A stretch of DNA of 64,000 bases from Paenibacillus daejeonensis DSM 15491 (lineage in GTDB: Bacteria; Bacillota; Bacilli; Paenibacillales; Paenibacillaceae), in NCBI RefSeq assembly GCF_000378385.1, contig NZ_KB899660.1, positions 682,001-746,000 on the forward strand, given 5' to 3'. Under the pieces are notes generated by a model that searched no databases, had not been told where the DNA came from, and saw nothing but the letters and a program-made list of their open reading frames with translations. Below, in pieces: positions 48,077 to 55,951 of this stretch. A program made the translations under genes and the position numbers. The first letter of the stretch is position 1; every line of letters starts with the position of its first letter.

Positions 48077-48949
48077 GTGAATGACTTGCGACATTGGATC
48101 CCATTGTATACAGCGGCCTTGCTGCTATTTGCAAGCATGACGACGGCTCAGATTGTACGCAGCGAGCCTTTACAGATTTCGGCCACGATGCAGGCTATGC
48201 ACAATCAGATTGACGCGTGGCTAAATGAATTAGCCCAGCAAACGGCATTTGCAGAATGGCCCACCGCCGAGCGAACCGTTACAGCGCTCGGACCTGGAAC
48301 GCATAGTTGGCTTGTCACGCTTGCCCAAGGACAAGAGACCGTAGGGTATTTGGTCGTTCAAGCGACCCCGAACGGAGCATTCCGCCTTGGCGAGTATGGA
48401 TTAGGCTCCGAACCGCTATATAGCGCTTCTGTATTACAACGGAGTTTAGCTTCACTAGGATTGGATGATGCGAAGGATACACTGCAGATCGAGCAGCGAT
48501 ATGCCAGCCCCCTGCTGGCCGCTTGGCGGATCGTCAAGGAAGGCGAATCTCCACTCTATCTGGATGCCAAAACCGGAGAACAGCTGCCTATCCAAGATAC
48601 GATTTGGCTGAAGGCTGTCGCGGACTCCGTTTTGGAAGCTTCAAGTATTGTGGGAGCATCTGAACCAACCCCGTTTTTATTGCTCCCCACATTTGACGTC
48701 TATGAGCGTATGCCTTGGCTAACTGGCGCTCCCTTGTCCATCAGCTTTCGTGAGCTTGCAATCAAGCTAAGCCAACAAGATCACATCTGGTACAGCTCGG
48801 AGCCTTATGGTGGCGCTCACCGGTTTGTCTGGGCAGTGATAGGCTATCATGGCTGGTCAGACGGCCTCCCCTATATGGCTATAGATCATGAGGGGACTCG
48901 TTATATTCCTTTTGACATCTTAGCTGCCAATGGCCATTATTACGATTAA
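48077..48949 (+). CDS. Unknown exported or membrane-anchored protein
   Basis: A 290-aa protein that I do not recognise. It opens with a hydrophobic segment (residues 8-24, LYTAALLLFASMTTAQIV) consistent with a signal peptide or anchor. The remainder mixes beta and helical stretches and resembles papain-like peptide-inspection proteins only loosely (ending PYMAIDHEGTRYIPFDILAA). The start is uncertain: GTG 48077 is near an AGGA site and TTG 48086 has better spacing. It lies between yqhG and the yqzE terminator; no partner gene can be named. Confidence 0.65.
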   Translation: MNDLRHWIPLYTAALLLFASMTTAQIVRSEPLQISATMQAMHNQIDAWLNELAQQTAFAEWPTAERTVTALGPGTHSWLVTLAQGQETVGYLVVQATPNGAFRLGEYGLGSEPLYSASVLQRSLASLGLDDAKDTLQIEQRYASPLLAAWRIVKEGESPLYLDAKTGEQLPIQDTIWLKAVADSVLEASSIVGASEPTPFLLLPTFDVYERMPWLTGAPLSISFRELAIKLSQQDHIWYSSEPYGGAHRFVWAVIGYHGWSDGLPYMAIDHEGTRYIPFDILAANGHYYD

Positions 48950-48986
48950 ATCAGCCAGATACGTTGCGGGGGCCCCGAATAATAAG

Positions 48987-49017
48987 AAGAGCTGTTGCCA
49001 TCATGGCAACAGCTCTT
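48987..49017. terminator. Bidirectional terminator between converging genes
   Basis: AAGAGCTGTTGCCA (48987-49000) pairs with TGGCAACAGCTCTT (49004-49017) around a TCA loop: a 14-bp perfect stem with T-rich ends on both strands. Confidence 0.9.
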
Positions 49018-49023
49018 TGAGGT

Positions 49024-49233
49024 TTAGAAATCTTTTCTTCTCGCTCTCCACCACACCATAATGCCAAGTGGAGCAACACCAAACCACCGTACCGCCCAAT
49101 GTTCTTTGGCCCGCTTGGTTTGTTTAATCTGCTTGGTTTGTTTGCGCTGCAGTTTACGCTCCGCTTTAGGGGTTTCCACGTAATGTACGACCCGTTTGGT
49201 CACATGCTTGACCAGCTCCGATCCGTCTGCCAA
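49024..49233 (-). CDS. yqzE: YqzE-family small protein
   Basis: A 69-aa basic protein. The plan is that of YqzE: a helical start (VKHVTKRVVHYVETPKAERK), a Lys/Gln-rich middle (KQTKQIKQTKRAKE) and a short hydrophobic stretch WAVRWFGVAPLGIMVWW near the end. The start is TTG 49233 with AGGAGG 7 nt upstream. In Bacillus a yqzE gene sits by the comG operon; here it stands alone. Function unknown. Confidence 0.82.
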   Translation of the reverse strand: MADGSELVKHVTKRVVHYVETPKAERKLQRKQTKQIKQTKRAKEHWAVRWFGVAPLGIMVWWRARRKDF

Positions 49234-49362
49234 GTTGCTTCCTCCTCCCCGCTGCTATTTGTATCAGTATGTCCTTTTTTTCGCAGGATCAACCCATGCA
49301 TGACGTGGAGCTTGTTGAGCCACGCTAAGGGTACCAAGCTGATGATCATAGGAGGAATCCGT

Positions 49363-50043
49363 ATGTATAAGTCATTGATTTTATTTGCCCTGCTGAGCCT
49401 CTTATTGCCTGTCCCCGTTCAAGCTTCGGATCCCCCAGATATCGGCGGAGCATTGCCAGGAGCTGAAGTGTTAATTGATGTGGGTCATGGCGGGATTGAC
49501 GGGGGCGCTCATCATGGAAGTGTACTGGAGAAGGATATTAACCTTGCCATCGCCCGCAAATTGTATCTCATGCTGGGTAGCCAAGGGATCGATGCTGTCT
49601 TGAACCGCGACAATGATTATGCGCTTAGCGAGGATAACCGGTGGCACCTCAGCCACTCGAGACATCGCAAAGATCTCTCACAGCGCAGGCAGTTAGCCAA
49701 GGAAATACCTACTCGCCTGCTGATAAGCTTGCATGTCAATTGGACGCCTAACGCCAGTAAACATGGCCCCTTGGTGCTGTATAAAGAAGAAGGTCGCAGT
49801 CTGCTGCTGGCCCAGTGTATTCAAGATGCACTGAACAACCAACAACAGACCACGACGATCCCTCGCAAAGGGGAATCGTTTTATTTGCTCCGCAAAACAG
49901 ATAAACCTGCTGTCATCGTGGAAGTTGGCTTTTTAAGTCACGCGGGAGACCGGGCAATGATGACTGATCCCCAAGGCCAAGCCGCCATTGCTAGGGCCAT
50001 CTGTAACGGTCTAAGGCAATATTTGCTGGTCACGGGACACTGA
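49363..50043 (+). CDS. N-acetylmuramoyl-L-alanine amidase (Amidase_3), CwlD-like
   Basis: A 226-aa zinc amidase that splits the bond between muramic acid and the peptide stem of peptidoglycan. A signal peptide occupies residues 1-21. Zinc and catalytic residues: H42 (IDVGHGGIDGG), E56 (VLEKDINLA), H124 (ISLHVNW) and E187 (AVIVEVGFLS). Size and layout match CwlD, which with a deacetylase makes muramic lactam in spore cortex. The start is ATG 49363 with AGGAGG 6 nt upstream; the longer frame from 49099 is antisense to yqzE. The convergent neighbour is a YibQ-type deacetylase, and their ends overlap by 33 bp. Confidence 0.92.
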   Translation: MYKSLILFALLSLLLPVPVQASDPPDIGGALPGAEVLIDVGHGGIDGGAHHGSVLEKDINLAIARKLYLMLGSQGIDAVLNRDNDYALSEDNRWHLSHSRHRKDLSQRRQLAKEIPTRLLISLHVNWTPNASKHGPLVLYKEEGRSLLLAQCIQDALNNQQQTTTIPRKGESFYLLRKTDKPAVIVEVGFLSHAGDRAMMTDPQGQAAIARAICNGLRQYLLVTGH

Positions 50044-50856
50044 AGATATGAGCTCTGAGGCTGTAACGAACCTTGCTTGCTCCTTCATTGCAGAAGACCA
50101 TTGGCGAAGAGCGGCAGCAACGTTCAGACCGGAGGGTCCTACATGGCCGATTGCAATCATTTCACTCTGATCACTTAGCTTCTGATCCAACAGCCCAAGC
50201 TGCTTACGGATGTGGCTTACATGATATTGATCATCCAAGAAAAGCTGATTTGTAAGGATCGGTACACGATATTCAGCAGCAACTTCCGGAATGACCGACT
50301 TGTGTGTAGTCCGGCTGTCCAGATAGAACAATTCGTTCTCCCTGCATACCTCCATAACGATGCGCATCATGCGCCGATCAGCGGTAACTTTGGATCCCAT
50401 ATGGTTGTTCATGCCTACCGCAAACGGAATATCGGCAATTGCCGCTTCCACCCGTTTGCGGATTTCAGCGTCATCCAAATCTGTAGTTAATGCTCCGGGA
50501 CCCAACCATTCTCTCTTGCCACGGTTGGGTTCCATTGGCATGTGGAGGATGACTTCATGCCCCAAACGATGAGCTTCTTCTGCATCTGCTTTGCTTGTTG
50601 GCAAGAATGGCATGACAGCTACCGTAAGCGGGATGGGCAGAGATAGCATCTCTTTTGTCCCCTTCATCCCATTCCCGAAATCATCAATAACAATAGCAAT
50701 TCGTTTGCCCGATTGCTGCCCGTTTGCAGGAACAGCAGGCTGTCCGACATATTGGTTGGCCACGGTAGAAGCTATGGTTAAACGAGGCGCAGAGCCAGTC
50801 AAACTGACGGAGAGCAGGACAAAAGTTAAAAGAGACAGTCTGAGCATGTACGACAT
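50011..50856 (-). CDS. Divergent polysaccharide deacetylase, YibQ/DUF610 type
   Basis: A 281-aa protein with an N-terminal signal (residues 4-22). The deacetylase-like core begins with AIVIDDFGNGM (D58-D59) and includes VILHMPMEPNRG, GMNNHMGSKVT and LYLDSRTTH, the motifs of the divergent YibQ class. I chose the ATG at 50856, about 11 nt after GAGGAG; the open frame reaches 50940. It overlaps the end of the amidase gene by 33 bp tail-to-tail. Target polysaccharide is unknown; wall or spore-cortex modification is inference from the neighbour. Confidence 0.88.
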   Translation of the reverse strand: MSYMLRLSLLTFVLLSVSLTGSAPRLTIASTVANQYVGQPAVPANGQQSGKRIAIVIDDFGNGMKGTKEMLSLPIPLTVAVMPFLPTSKADAEEAHRLGHEVILHMPMEPNRGKREWLGPGALTTDLDDAEIRKRVEAAIADIPFAVGMNNHMGSKVTADRRMMRIVMEVCRENELFYLDSRTTHKSVIPEVAAEYRVPILTNQLFLDDQYHVSHIRKQLGLLDQKLSDQSEMIAIGHVGPSGLNVAAALRQWSSAMKEQARFVTASELISSVSRDQQILP

Positions 50857-51033
50857 AACAACGTCATCTCCTCGATCCTGAAAGTCTCCTTTCATTGTGC
50901 GAAGATGACGCCAATAATATGTATGCCTTGTCAATTCCAACCGAACATTGCAAGTTAAAAATCAATCTCTAATTATTCCAAATTTGATTTAGAAATTACA
51001 TGGACCCACTAATAACCGAATATTAGAATGTTG

Positions 51034-51048
51034 TTGTAAGCGCTTGCC
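51034..51048 (+). promoter_or_regulatory. CcpA cre site upstream of the xylanase gene
   Basis: TTGTAAGCGCTTGCC fits 14 of 15 positions of the cre consensus WTGNAANCGNWNNCW. It lies 108 bp before the start codon, where it would mediate carbon catabolite repression of a polymer-degrading enzyme. Confidence 0.75.
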
Positions 51049-51155
51049 AAACCTTCTATAGGAGGTGGTGTTTCCTCTTTAACAGCAGCTAAGAATCCAG
51101 GGATTCAAGGTTCGTGGCATTAGGAAGGAAACTCATTTCAGAAGGAGTTGGAAAA

Positions 51156-52826
51156 ATGACTGTGTATGTGCGAAAATCCATTTTTGTATTGCTGGCTTTC
51201 CTTGTAGCGCTTCCCCTCATCTTTGTCCCCTCCGCTAACCCCATGGTGTCAGCAGCCAGCGATGCGACCATTAACCTATCGGCCGAACGACAGCTTATTC
51301 GTGGCTTTGGAGGCATGAATCATCCAGCATGGATCGGGGATTTAACAGCCCCCCAACGAGAGACTGCGTTTGGCAACGGAGCGAATCAATTAGGCTTCTC
51401 TATCCTGAGGGTATATGTCGACCCTAACCCCAACAACTGGTATCGTGAAGTAGCTACTGCAAAACGAGCGATTGAGCTCGGTGCACTCGTAATAGCTTCG
51501 CCATGGAATCCGCCTGATGATATGGTTGAGACCTTCAATCGAAATGGAGATCCGAACGCCAAGCGACTGCGATATGACAAATACACGGCGTATGCGCAGC
51601 ATCTCAACGATTTTGTGACGTATATGAAAAATAATGGTGCGGAGCTGTATGCCATCTCTGTTCAAAATGAACCCGATTACGCACACGAATGGACATGGTG
51701 GACACCACAAGAAATCCTCCGATTCATGAGAGAAAATGCAGGTTCGATTAATAGCAAAGTTATTGCACCCGAGTCCTTTCAATACCTGAAAAACTTGTCT
51801 GATCCCATCCTCAATGACCCTCAAGCACTCGCCAACATGGACATCCTCGGGGCTCATACTTATGGTACGAGTATTGGGAACATGCCGTATCCGCTCTTCA
51901 AACAAAAAGGTGCAGGCAGAGAGCTCTGGATGACAGAAGTATACTATCCGAACAGTGACAACAATTCCGCAGACCGTTGGCCGGAAGCATTGGATGTCGC
52001 TTATCATATTCATCATAATATGGTGGAGGCTGAATTTCAGGCGTATATTTGGTGGTATATCCGCAGGCAATACGGTCCAATGAAAGAGGATGGTACAATC
52101 AGCAAAAGAGGATACTCCATGGCTCATTTCTCAAAGTTTGTCCGCCCGGGCTTTGTAAGAGTTGATGCCACCAAGAATCCCGACACCAACGTGTTTGTTT
52201 CGGCTTATAAAGGCAATAACAAGGTGGTTATCGTGGCTGTTAACCGGGGCTCGTCTGCGGTTAATCAAAATTTCGTGCTGCAAAACGGATCAGCCACGAA
52301 CGTCAACCGTTGGATAACGGACAGCAGCAGAAACCTGGAGGCAGGAACCCCTCTTAATGCTTCCAGTGGGTCCTTCTTTGCGCACCTACCCGCGAACAGT
52401 GTAACCACCTTTGAAGCCGATCTGGGAGGAAGCACAGTCGGTACGATCTATGAAGCTGAAACCGGTACAACCTTAACGAATGCTTCCCCCGACTCTTTCT
52501 ATCCGGGTTACAGCGGAACCGGTTATGTGGATTTTACCGCAGCCACCGGAGCATCGATTTTGTGGAATAACATTTACTGTGCCACCGCTGGTACAAAGAA
52601 CGTTAAAATACGTTACGCACTTGCATCTGGCACAAGAAACCTGGATGTATTCATCAATGGAACCAGGGTGCTGACGAACACACCTTTTGCGGCTACTGGC
52701 AGCTGGTCTACCTGGGGAGAAAAAACAATCTCCGTTCAGATGAATAGTGGAATCAATTCCTTGCGACTGGTAACCACCGGTACGGAAGGGCCCAACATTG
52801 ACTGGATTCAAGTGTCGCCACAGTAA
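51156..52826 (+). CDS. Secreted GH30 glucuronoxylanase with C-terminal CBM
   Basis: A 556-aa enzyme. After a signal peptide (about 1-33) comes a GH30 barrel with its side beta-domain (about 38-425): RGFGGMNHPAWIGDLT, ILRVYVDPNPNNW, the acid/base E172 in SVQNEPDY and the nucleophile E261 in WMTEVYYPNS. This pattern fits subfamily 8, which cuts xylan near methylglucuronic-acid branches. Residues about 430-556 form a CBM6/35-like module (YEAETGTTLTNAS...WIQVSP), which Bacillus XynC lacks. The ATG 51156 has AAGGAG 8 nt upstream. It has its own terminator and a cre site, so it is a single-gene unit controlled by carbon source. Confidence 0.93.
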   Translation: MTVYVRKSIFVLLAFLVALPLIFVPSANPMVSAASDATINLSAERQLIRGFGGMNHPAWIGDLTAPQRETAFGNGANQLGFSILRVYVDPNPNNWYREVATAKRAIELGALVIASPWNPPDDMVETFNRNGDPNAKRLRYDKYTAYAQHLNDFVTYMKNNGAELYAISVQNEPDYAHEWTWWTPQEILRFMRENAGSINSKVIAPESFQYLKNLSDPILNDPQALANMDILGAHTYGTSIGNMPYPLFKQKGAGRELWMTEVYYPNSDNNSADRWPEALDVAYHIHHNMVEAEFQAYIWWYIRRQYGPMKEDGTISKRGYSMAHFSKFVRPGFVRVDATKNPDTNVFVSAYKGNNKVVIVAVNRGSSAVNQNFVLQNGSATNVNRWITDSSRNLEAGTPLNASSGSFFAHLPANSVTTFEADLGGSTVGTIYEAETGTTLTNASPDSFYPGYSGTGYVDFTAATGASILWNNIYCATAGTKNVKIRYALASGTRNLDVFINGTRVLTNTPFAATGSWSTWGEKTISVQMNSGINSLRLVTTGTEGPNIDWIQVSPQ

Positions 52827-52889
52827 ATAACCCATAAAGTGGGGCCTTATCTTCGAGGCTTAGCCAGTTACTTTACAAAATCCTATAAT

Positions 52890-52930
52890 AAAAAAGGTTC
52901 CCAATTGCTGAGCAATTGGGAACCTTTTTT
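52890..52930. terminator. Strong bidirectional terminator (xylanase/tRNA-Leu)
   Basis: AAAAAAGGTTCCCAATTG and its complement CAATTGGGAACCTTTTTT face each other across a short loop, with T8 on the plus strand and a T6 run on the minus strand. It ends both the xylanase gene and tRNA-Leu. Confidence 0.95.
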
Positions 52931-52934
52931 TTGA

Positions 52935-53018
52935 TGCGGTCGAGAGGACTCGAACCTCCACGGCTGTTACACCACTAGAACCTGAATCTAGCGCGTCTGC
53001 CAATTCCGCCACGACCGC
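52935..53018 (-). tRNA. tRNA-Leu (anticodon CAG)
   Basis: An 84-nt class II tRNA. The acceptor is GCGGTCG/CGACCGC with discriminator A. The anticodon arm is CTAGA-TTCAGGT-TCTAG with CAG opposite 52982-52984. A long variable arm (TGGTGTAACAGCC) and a T arm GGTTCGAGTCC complete it. The CCA end is not encoded (TCA follows the discriminator). Confidence 0.97.
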
Positions 53019-53063
53019 ACGTTATTGTGACCTGCACCGTAGTGCGTCCTGATCACGAGATTT

Positions 53064-53093
53064 ATCTTAGCATGCACAAGGACAGGAAGTCAA
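53064..53093 (-). promoter_or_regulatory. Promoter of tRNA-Leu
   Basis: On the minus strand TTGACT (53093-53088), an 18-nt spacer and TAAGAT (53069-53064) give a sigma-A-type promoter about 45 nt before the tRNA. Confidence 0.65.
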
Positions 53094-53229
53094 GCATATT
53101 GGAGCATGAATGAAAAAATAAAAGTATTCCGAAAATTCACTCGACATCACGAGCCGATTAAAACGAATAAAATCATCCTGCGGATGACTCTAAGAGACGC
53201 ATCACCTTGCTCTGACGACCGCCCTGATA

Positions 53230-53415
53230 CGTCACAACAGCCAACCAGCGGGTTGCCCGATAAATAGAGGAACAAAGGTGCGTTATAGCACCCGACCAGC
53301 GGGTTTCCCGACAAATAGAGGAACAAAGGTGCGTCACAACAGCCAACCAGCGGGTTGCCCGATAAATAGAGGAACAAAGGTGCGTTACAGCAACCGACCA
53401 GCGGGTTTCCCGACA
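53230..53415. repeat. 51-bp tandem repeat, alternating A-B-A-B units
   Basis: Three full 51-bp units (53230-53280, 53281-53331, 53332-53382) and a partial fourth. Units 1 and 3 are identical; units 2 and 4 share variants (GACCAGCGGGTTTCCCGAC in place of AACCAGCGGGTTGCCCGAT). Each has a GCGGG-TT-CCCG mini-hairpin followed by AAATAGAGGAACAAAGGTG. This gap of 447 bp (53019-53465) otherwise holds only the tRNA promoter and a terminator. The frame stays open through the repeat on both strands because 51 is divisible by 3, but no ribosome site precedes any start. Confidence 0.95.
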
Positions 53416-53434
53416 CGTCTTATACTTAGCCCGA

Positions 53435-53462
53435 CAAAAAAAACCAGCCCCGCGGACTGGTT
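53435..53462 (-). terminator. Terminator of the 81-aa protein gene
   Basis: AACCAG (53442-53447)/CTGGTT (53457-53462) with an inner CC/GG pair; on the minus strand the stem runs into a T8 tract. Confidence 0.85.
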
Positions 53463-53465
53463 CGA

Positions 53466-53711
53466 TTACGCTGTATACAGGAGATCTTCCATGATCGTAA
53501 CGAGACGATAATTCATGTGCTCCAGCTTCTCAATTGCTTTTTCCTGCCATTGTGGACTACCCATCATCCACTTGTTCACTTGAATCTTCTCATAAGCCTC
53601 ATCCATTGCAATGATCTCATCCGTATTCATCAAATCACGATCATAGATACGTACACGGTACAACAGATCTCCGACTGTGCTATACAAACGCTCAAAGTAA
53701 TCATTGTTCAT
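53466..53711 (-). CDS. Small unknown protein (81 aa)
   Basis: An acidic, predicted helical protein with no recognised family: LYSTVGDLLYRVRIYDRDLM, MDEAYEKIQVNKWMMG, EKLEHMNYRLVTIMEDLL. There is no signal peptide. The ATG 53711 has GAGGG about 8 nt upstream and a terminator follows directly, so it is a real single gene. Confidence 0.75.
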   Translation of the reverse strand: MNNDYFERLYSTVGDLLYRVRIYDRDLMNTDEIIAMDEAYEKIQVNKWMMGSPQWQEKAIEKLEHMNYRLVTIMEDLLYTA

Positions 53712-53951
53712 TCAGGATACCCTCTCTCTATTCTAGTCTATTGGTTGATTCTATTTATTCATAGGATATGTTGCGATGATAGTATATATTACCCACGCCG
53801 CTTTTTTTGAAACAACTGGTGAAGAAGATATTTTTATTATAGGTGAAATTTTTGTAATATTCAAGTTATATTTTATAACATATAGTTTGGGTACCACATC
53901 GAAAAACTGCGAATCAACCACAATACTAACATAAATATAACATACTGGGTC

Positions 53952-53998
53952 AAAAAAAGAACTGCAATCTTCGCATCACAAGATGCTGATTGCAGTTC
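53952..53998 (-). terminator. Terminator of the zf-TFIIB gene
   Basis: GAACTGCAATC (53959-53969) pairs with GATTGCAGTTC (53988-53998), with an inner GCATC/GATGC helix; on the minus strand a T7 tract follows. The 297-bp gap from 53712 to 54008 is otherwise AT-rich with no gene. Confidence 0.92.
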
Positions 53999-54008
53999 CA
54001 ATGGCCTA

Positions 54009-54524
54009 TCAATCGAATAAATCACCGAAAACATCCAAGACCGTTTTTTTCTTCTTCCGTTTGTACGGATAGCCATACTTGTCATAGCCTCGTCTATCAT
54101 AGCCATGCTTGTCATACCCATCCTTGTCATAATGGGTTTGCTCTCGCTGCCCCTCATGATAAGGGCCATTCGGACCATGCTGAGACTCATAACCGCCTTG
54201 ATAAGGCTGAGGATCACCGTAAGGCTGTTGTCCCCTGTAAGGATTCCCTGCTGGGCCTCCATAAGGCTGCTGTGGAGGTGTGCCGTTACCAAAGCTAGGC
54301 ACACCGCCTGGTTGCTGAGGGGACACAGAGCCCCCCAAGCCTACGGGAGGCGCAGGCTGCTCCCAGGAGTCCAACTCCTGGCGCATCTCGTGTACGCCCT
54401 TCATCAGCTTGTCTAACTCGCCACGGTCCAGCCAGACTCCCTTGCAATCCGGACAGACGTCAATCATGACCTCATCCTTCTGCACTTCTCTCATCCGTAC
54501 ATCTTCACATACCGGACACTTCAC
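54009..54524 (-). CDS. zf-TFIIB-domain protein with Pro/Gly/Tyr-rich tail
   Basis: A 171-aa protein. Residues 1-45 form a zinc ribbon of the zf-TFIIB type (CPVCEDVRM...CPDCKGVWLDRGELDKL). The middle is Pro/Gly/Gln-rich (PQQPYGGP, YRGQQPYG). A run of Tyr repeats near 133-155 (YDKDGYDKHGYDRRGYDKYG) precedes a basic patch KRKKKK and an acidic end. The start is GTG 54524, with AGGAGGT 9 nt upstream, overlapping the previous stop (GTGA). The role is unknown. Confidence 0.85.
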   Translation of the reverse strand: MKCPVCEDVRMREVQKDEVMIDVCPDCKGVWLDRGELDKLMKGVHEMRQELDSWEQPAPPVGLGGSVSPQQPGGVPSFGNGTPPQQPYGGPAGNPYRGQQPYGDPQPYQGGYESQHGPNGPYHEGQREQTHYDKDGYDKHGYDRRGYDKYGYPYKRKKKKTVLDVFGDLFD

Positions 54525-54754
54525 TGGCCTTCGACCTCCTGTGGCTTGTCCCCTTCACGCGGGTTGGCCGCCGGTTCATAGGTATACGACCGGTTCAGCT
54601 TAACCACACGGCGATTGGGCCGCCTTATCATCACATGCGTGTCATCCCATGCGACAACGATGCCTACGACATCATTGGTGACGATCGCGTCCCTGACGAC
54701 TCTAACTTTCGTACCCTCGAGCCGGTACTGATCCAGATCTGCATCCGATACCAT
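54521..54754 (-). CDS. Small conserved protein (77 aa), possible KOW/SH3-like fold
   Basis: A 77-aa protein with a beta-rich core: GTKVRVVRDAIVTNDVVGIV, AWDDTHVMIRRPNRRVVKLN. The pattern resembles small SH3/KOW-like barrels, but I cannot name a family. The C terminus is disordered. The ATG 54754 has GGAAGG 9 nt upstream. It is coupled by a GTGA overlap to the zf-TFIIB gene. Confidence 0.75.
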   Translation of the reverse strand: MVSDADLDQYRLEGTKVRVVRDAIVTNDVVGIVVAWDDTHVMIRRPNRRVVKLNRSYTYEPAANPREGDKPQEVEGQ

Positions 54755-54788
54755 GGGTCATTACCTTCCTTTCAAACGAGCCACGGAA

Positions 54789-54829
54789 AAGACCTCCATG
54801 AAGCTGCAAGCACCGTTCATAGAGGTCTT
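54789..54829 (-). terminator. Terminator of the 108-aa protein gene
   Basis: AAGACCTC-ATGAA (54789-54802) pairs with TTCAT-GAGGTCTT (54816-54829); on the minus strand TTTTCC follows. Confidence 0.8.
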
Positions 54830-54856
54830 CCCGTATCATTACTATTCCAGCCGGCT

Positions 54857-55183
54857 TTAGCCAACATGTTCTTTTGAGTCATTGGTTTCAAACCATTCAT
54901 CCAGTACACGGGAGGACATTACACGCTTCTCAATGTACTCTCGCTGACGTTCGGTAAACTGAGGCTTCCAATCCATCTGGAGCTCTTCTCCCAGCTTCAC
55001 TATCGTGAGCAGCTCCGACCAGGCAACATAGCGTTTGTACCAGAAAAACTGCGGATGTTCGATCATGTAGGGATAGAGATCGTCGAATTCGGTATGCTTG
55101 CAATCGAGCGCACGCTCGAAATGCACCTTGGCATCAGTCAGCTTGGATTCAAAGAAATCCAAGGAAAAGTCTGAATTCCCCAT
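54857..55183 (-). CDS. Unknown small protein (108 aa)
   Basis: A 108-aa soluble protein, acidic and helical, rich in aromatic residues (DLYPYMIEHPQFFWYKRYVA, WSELLTIVKLGEELQMDWKP). I do not recognise it. The ATG 55183 has GAGGAGG 9 nt upstream and is preferred over an earlier in-frame ATG at 55207 with no site. Its own terminator follows. Confidence 0.78.
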   Translation of the reverse strand: MGNSDFSLDFFESKLTDAKVHFERALDCKHTEFDDLYPYMIEHPQFFWYKRYVAWSELLTIVKLGEELQMDWKPQFTERQREYIEKRVMSSRVLDEWFETNDSKEHVG

Positions 55184-55265
55184 ATTTGTCTGCCTCCTCT
55201 CGGCCACTTACTTGTTATTATAAAGGAAAATGTTCGTCGAGGAAAGGGGCGGTACGCCTGTCACC

Positions 55266-55835
55266 TCAGACGAAAGTAATTTTGCCGCCTTCAAGCGAAG
55301 CAATCTGGACAAGAGATTCCACGCGAATCCCTTGCTCACGCAACGCGCGCCCACCAGCCTGGAAAGATTTCTCCACCACAATTCCAATTCCTGCAAGGTC
55401 GGCGCCAGAGCGCTCAATAATCTTGATCAAGCCGCGCGCAGCATCACCATTGGCAATGATATCGTCGATAAACAATACCCGATCCGAGGCTGTGAGATAT
55501 TCCTTTGAGACCATGATATCTGTTACAATACCTTTAGTAAAGGATGGTACGCGTTCTGACAAAGCCTCAGGGTCTGCGATGAGCGTCTTCTTCCGGCGGG
55601 CAAACAACAAGGGTACGCCCAGTGTCAATGCTGCAGCGAACGAAACCGGAATACCGGAGGACTCCACTGTGATGACCTTCGTAATTTTCTCTTCTGCAAA
55701 TCTACGGGCGAACTCCCTGCCCATCTCCATCGTCAGGACAGGATCAACCTGATGGTTAAGCAGGCCATCCAGCTTCAACACGTCGCTCGTAAGAATTGAT
55801 GCTTCACGCAAGATGCGTTCTTTTAGTAGTTCCAT
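55266..55835 (-). CDS. xpt: Xanthine phosphoribosyltransferase
   Basis: A 189-aa type I phosphoribosyltransferase that converts xanthine and PRPP to XMP for purine salvage. The PRPP-binding loop is VLFIDDIIANGDAARGLI (about residues 123-140); MELLKERILREA and the SSGIPVSFAAAL segment are as in Xpt. The length matches the family. No xanthine permease gene follows and I see no purine riboswitch in the 5' region, which is where it sits in Bacillus. Confidence 0.94.
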   Translation of the reverse strand: MELLKERILREASILTSDVLKLDGLLNHQVDPVLTMEMGREFARRFAEEKITKVITVESSGIPVSFAAALTLGVPLLFARRKKTLIADPEALSERVPSFTKGIVTDIMVSKEYLTASDRVLFIDDIIANGDAARGLIKIIERSGADLAGIGIVVEKSFQAGGRALREQGIRVESLVQIASLEGGKITFV

Positions 55836-55918
55836 TGTTTCACGTTCCCTTCACCGGAAGACCTTTTTTGGATAAGTTACCACAGGCAGCATACTCTGCG
55901 CAACTTCATTTTTAGTGG

Positions 55919-55951
55919 TTGTTCAAAAAGTCTGCTTTGGATCACAAAGTC
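55919..55951. repeat. Possible remnant of a dispersed intergenic element
   Basis: The sequence GGTTGTTCAAAAAGTCTGC and the following TTTGGATCACAAAG resemble one arm of an inverted-repeat element I recall from other Paenibacillus genomes. Only one arm is present here. This rests on memory and needs a search. Confidence 0.3.

Noticed and set aside
53230-53415. CRISPR array
   Set aside because: The units abut directly with no unique spacers, and no cas genes are present.
53147-53416. 89-aa minus-strand frame with 17-residue repeats (SGNPLVGCC)
   Set aside because: It is the tandem repeat read in one frame; the GTG start has no ribosome site and other frames are also open.
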